In this document: positions 61,782 through 64,000 of the stretch, one piece after another
Numbering within the stretch: the first letter of the stretch is position 1
How the letters are laid out: the number at the start of each line of letters is the position of its first letter
Assembly (NCBI RefSeq): GCF_021650705.1
Contig: NZ_CP087138.1
Location: forward strand, 248,001-312,000
DNA: 64,000 nucleotides
Reading direction: 5' to 3'
DNA from: Pseudomonas sp. KNUC1026
GTDB taxonomy: Bacteria > Pseudomonadota > Gammaproteobacteria > Pseudomonadales > Pseudomonadaceae
The notes under the pieces: model-generated
What the model was told of the DNA's origin: nothing
Seen by the model: the letters and a program-made list of their open reading frames with translations, nothing else
The model's database searches: none
Program-made: the position numbers and the translations under genes

Positions 61782-63233
61782 TCAGCCCTTGTTCGCCTCC
61801 CCGGGCTGGCCTTTGGCCTGCGCAGCGGTCTCATACCACCCGCCACCCAGCGCCCGATACAGGTTCACCTCTGCACTGAGCTGCGCCAGGCGGTCGCTGA
61901 TCAACGTCTGCTGCGCGCTGAACAACGAACGCTGGGCGTCGAGGAACGTCAGGTTGCTGTCTACGCCGATCCGGTAACGGCGCTCGGCCAGGCGCTGGTA
62001 GTCCTGGCTGGCCTTGACCAGGTCGTTCTGGGCCTGCATCTGGTCAGTCCAGGTCTTGCGTGCGGTGAGGCCGTCGGACACTTCCTGAAAGGCAGTCTGA
62101 ATGGCCTTCTCGTAGTTGGCGACGTTGATGTCCTTCTGGATCTTCGCGTAGTCCAGGCTCGCGCGCAGCTCGCCGGCAGTGAAGATCGGCAGGCTGATCG
62201 ACGGGCTGAACGCCCAGCTGCCCGAGCCGCCCTTGAACAGGCCGTCCAGCGCAGCACTGGAGGTCCCTGCGCTGGCGGTCAGGCTGATGCGCGGGAAGAA
62301 CGCTGCCCGCGCAGCACCGATGCTGGCGTTGGACGCCTTGAGCGAATACTCGGCCTGGAGAATGTCCGGCCGGCGGGTGAGCAGGTCGGAGGGCAAGCCG
62401 GCCGGTACTTCGGCGAGCATGTCGCTGGCCAGCGGTTGCGGCGCTGGCAGGTTGGCCGGCAGGCCGGTACCGAGCAGCAGAACCAGCGCGTTCTCGTCCT
62501 GCGCCACAAGGCGCTGGTAGGCCGACAGGCTCGCCTTGGCGCTCTCGACCGAGGTCCGCGCCTGCGAAAGGTCCAGCGCCGACGACACACCCACTTCGTT
62601 GCTGCGGGTAGTCAGGCGCAGGCTTTCTTCATACGCGGCCAGGGTGTCCTGGGTCAGCTTGAGCAGCTCGCGGTCGGCCTGCCAGGTGAGGTAGGCATTG
62701 GCCACGCTCGCCACCAGGCTGATCTGCGTGCTGCGCCGGCCTTCTTCGCTGGCGAAGTAGGTCTGCAGGGCTTGCTGGCTCAAGCTGCGGACGCGGCCGA
62801 ACAGGTCGAGCTCATAGGAACTGATGCCCAGGTTCACGTCGTACTGGCTGGAAATCCCCGCTTGGCCGGTGCGTGAGAGATCTGCCGGCGTGCGCTGGCG
62901 AGTGCCGGTGGCGTTGGCGTTGACGCCTGGGAACAGGTCAGCCCGCTGAATGCGGTACTGCGCCCGATAGGCATCGACGTTCAGCGCCGCGACACGCAGA
63001 TCGCGGTTGTTGCTCAAGGCGGTCTGGATCAGCTCCCGCAACGCAGGGTCGCGGAAGAACTCACGCCAGCCTTGCTCGGCCGCAGCCTGTGCCGGTGCAT
63101 TGGCCGCCGAGTAGGCCGGCCCTTGCGGGTATTGCGCGGCGACCGGGGCTTGCGGGCGCTCGTAGTCGGGGATCAGCGAGCAGCCGCTCAGCACGGCTGC
63201 GGCCACCGCCAGGGATATCAGGGACTTGCTCAT
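61782..63233 (-). CDS. ttgC: RND efflux outer-membrane channel lipoprotein, TtgC/OprM type
   Basis: The protein is the TolC-like exit duct of a tripartite drug and solvent efflux pump. The 483-residue precursor starts [24 protein letters not shown] with a lipobox (LSGC, lipidated Cys near 18). Two repeats of helical-barrel and beta-barrel segments are visible ([69 protein letters not shown]). Its ATG overlaps the ttgB stop (ATGA). The close likeness to P. putida TtgC is from memory; another TtgC/MexAB-OprM-type pump remains possible. Confidence 0.88.
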   Translation of the reverse strand: MSKSLISLAVAAAVLSGCSLIPDYERPQAPVAAQYPQGPAYSAANAPAQAAAEQGWREFFRDPALRELIQTALSNNRDLRVAALNVDAYRAQYRIQRADLFPGVNANATGTRQRTPADLSRTGQAGISSQYDVNLGISSYELDLFGRVRSLSQQALQTYFASEEGRRSTQISLVASVANAYLTWQADRELLKLTQDTLAAYEESLRLTTRSNEVGVSSALDLSQARTSVESAKASLSAYQRLVAQDENALVLLLGTGLPANLPAPQPLASDMLAEVPAGLPSDLLTRRPDILQAEYSLKASNASIGAARAAFFPRISLTASAGTSSAALDGLFKGGSGSWAFSPSISLPIFTAGELRASLDYAKIQKDINVANYEKAIQTAFQEVSDGLTARKTWTDQMQAQNDLVKASQDYQRLAERRYRIGVDSNLTFLDAQRSLFSAQQTLISDRLAQLSAEVNLYRALGGGWYETAAQAKGQPGEANKG

Positions 63234-64000
63234 TGACCAGCCTCGTCGCGGGAAGGCGCTTCATCCTGCTTCATTCGGTTGCCTTTGAAGAGGGACGAAA
63301 CGGTAACGAAGAACATCGGGACCCAGAAGATCGCCAGAATCGTGGCGGTGATCATACCGCCAATTACACCGGTGCCAATGGCGTGCTGGCTGCCGGAGCC
63401 TGCGCCGGTGGAGATGGCCAGCGGCACCACGCCGAGCACGAATGCCATGGACGTCATCACGATCGGCCGCAAGCGCATGCGGCAGGCCTCCACGGCGGCC
63501 TCGAACAGGGTGCGGCCCTGCTCGTGCAGCTCCTTGGCGAATTCCACGATCAGGATCGCGTTCTTCGCCGCCAGGCCCACCGTGACCAGCAAGCCCACCT
63601 GGAAGAACACGTCATTGGAAAGCCCGCGCAAGCTGGTGGCCATCAGCGCACCGATCACGCCCAGCGGCACTACCAGAATGACCGCGATGGGGATCGACCA
63701 GCTTTCATACAGCGCCGCCAGGCACAGGAACACCACCAGGATCGACAGCGCGTACAGCATCGGTGCTTGCGAGCCGGAGAGCCGTTCCTCGTACGACAGC
63801 CCCGTCCAGGACAAGCCCACACCCTGGGGCAATTCCTTGGCCAGGCGCTCGACCTCGGCCATGGCCTGGCCCGAGCTGTAGCCAGGTGCTGGCGTACCCA
63901 GCACTTCCTCGGCCGCCACGCCGTTGTAGCGCGAAAGCTTGGGCGAACCGTAGATCCACTCGCCGCTGGAGAAGGCGGAGAACGGCACCATCTTGCCGGT
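63230..64000 (-). CDS. ttgB: RND efflux pump inner-membrane transporter, TtgB/MexB type (C-terminal part)
   Basis: The 257 residues up to the right edge are the C-terminal end of an HAE1-family RND pump that drives drug efflux with protons. The porter-domain segment [15 protein letters not shown] and [17 protein letters not shown] are followed by the last membrane helices ([89 protein letters not shown]). The gene continues beyond 64000. It overlaps ttgC by 4 nt. Confidence 0.9.
   Translation of the reverse strand, partial: TGKMVPFSAFSSGEWIYGSPKLSRYNGVAAEEVLGTPAPGYSSGQAMAEVERLAKELPQGVGLSWTGLSYEERLSGSQAPMLYALSILVVFLCLAALYESWSIPIAVILVVPLGVIGALMATSLRGLSNDVFFQVGLLVTVGLAAKNAILIVEFAKELHEQGRTLFEAAVEACRMRLRPIVMTSMAFVLGVVPLAISTGAGSGSQHAIGTGVIGGMITATILAIFWVPMFFVTVSSLFKGNRMKQDEAPSRDEAGQ

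Overview
The window is a piece of a Pseudomonas chromosome, most likely from the P. putida group. Support for this comes from the GC-rich coding sequence, the gene order (smpB-ratA-rnfH, bamE/fur, recN, grpE-dnaK-dnaJ-dapB-carAB-greA, ftsH-folP-glmM-tpiA-secG, rimP-nusA-infB-rbfA-truB-rpsO-pnp, pgi-panCB-folK-pcnB, cbrBAX, gluQ-dksA, sfsA, cbpA, mrcB, ilvIHC), the sRNAs CrcZ and PrrF, and a TtgC-type efflux channel. I cannot name the species. Almost everything is core housekeeping DNA. No phage, insertion sequence, CRISPR array or defence island is visible.

Layout. 0.0-2.8 kb: the end of a probable lldR, a long REP inverted repeat, smpB, ratA-rnfH, and the divergent bamE/fur pair. 2.8-9.5 kb: recN with an SOS-like promoter, then the heat-shock cluster grpE, dnaK and dnaJ (two sigma-32 promoters), then dapB. 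9.5-15 kb: carA-carB-greA with an attenuator-like leader. 15-21.6 kb: yhbY, rlmE, ftsH, folP, glmM, tpiA, secG. 21.6-30.8 kb: two tRNAs and the transcription/translation/RNA-decay operon from rimP to pnp. 30.8-36 kb: a BON-domain periplasmic gene behind a predicted sigma-54 promoter, an unknown exported protein, and large DUF748 and DUF2236 proteins. 36-41.7 kb: pgi, panC, panB, folK, pcnB. 41.8-47 kb: the carbon/nitrogen control locus, in which the CbrA sensor and CbrB activator switch on the Hfq/Crc-sequestering RNA CrcZ, with the small cbrX overlapping cbrA. 47-54 kb: gluQ, dksA, an aminotransferase, sfsA, the iron-responsive sRNA PrrF, cbpA and three accessory genes. 54-58 kb: PBP1b (mrcB) with its lipoprotein partner, yqcC and a DUF4124 protein. 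58-61.6 kb: ilvI, ilvH, ilvC. 61.6-64 kb: a REP cluster, then ttgC and the end of ttgB.

Quality warning. At least eight otherwise normal genes (smpB, bamE, carB, ftsH, glmM, infB, the DUF748 gene, DUF2236, cbrA) are broken by small indels, thirteen sites in all and most of them in or next to homopolymers. Several of these genes are essential, so I read the breaks as sequencing or assembly errors and annotate each as a single gene spanning the break.

The most useful observations beyond routine annotation are the regulatory ones: the CrcZ locus with its sigma-54 promoter and three evenly spaced CbrB half-sites; a single-copy PrrF with a Fur-box promoter; a palindrome pair plus sigma-54 promoter before the BON gene; three TGTTACC repeats at exact 11-nt spacing between folK and panB; and the apparent placement of the ttg efflux operon next to ilvC across a REP cluster.
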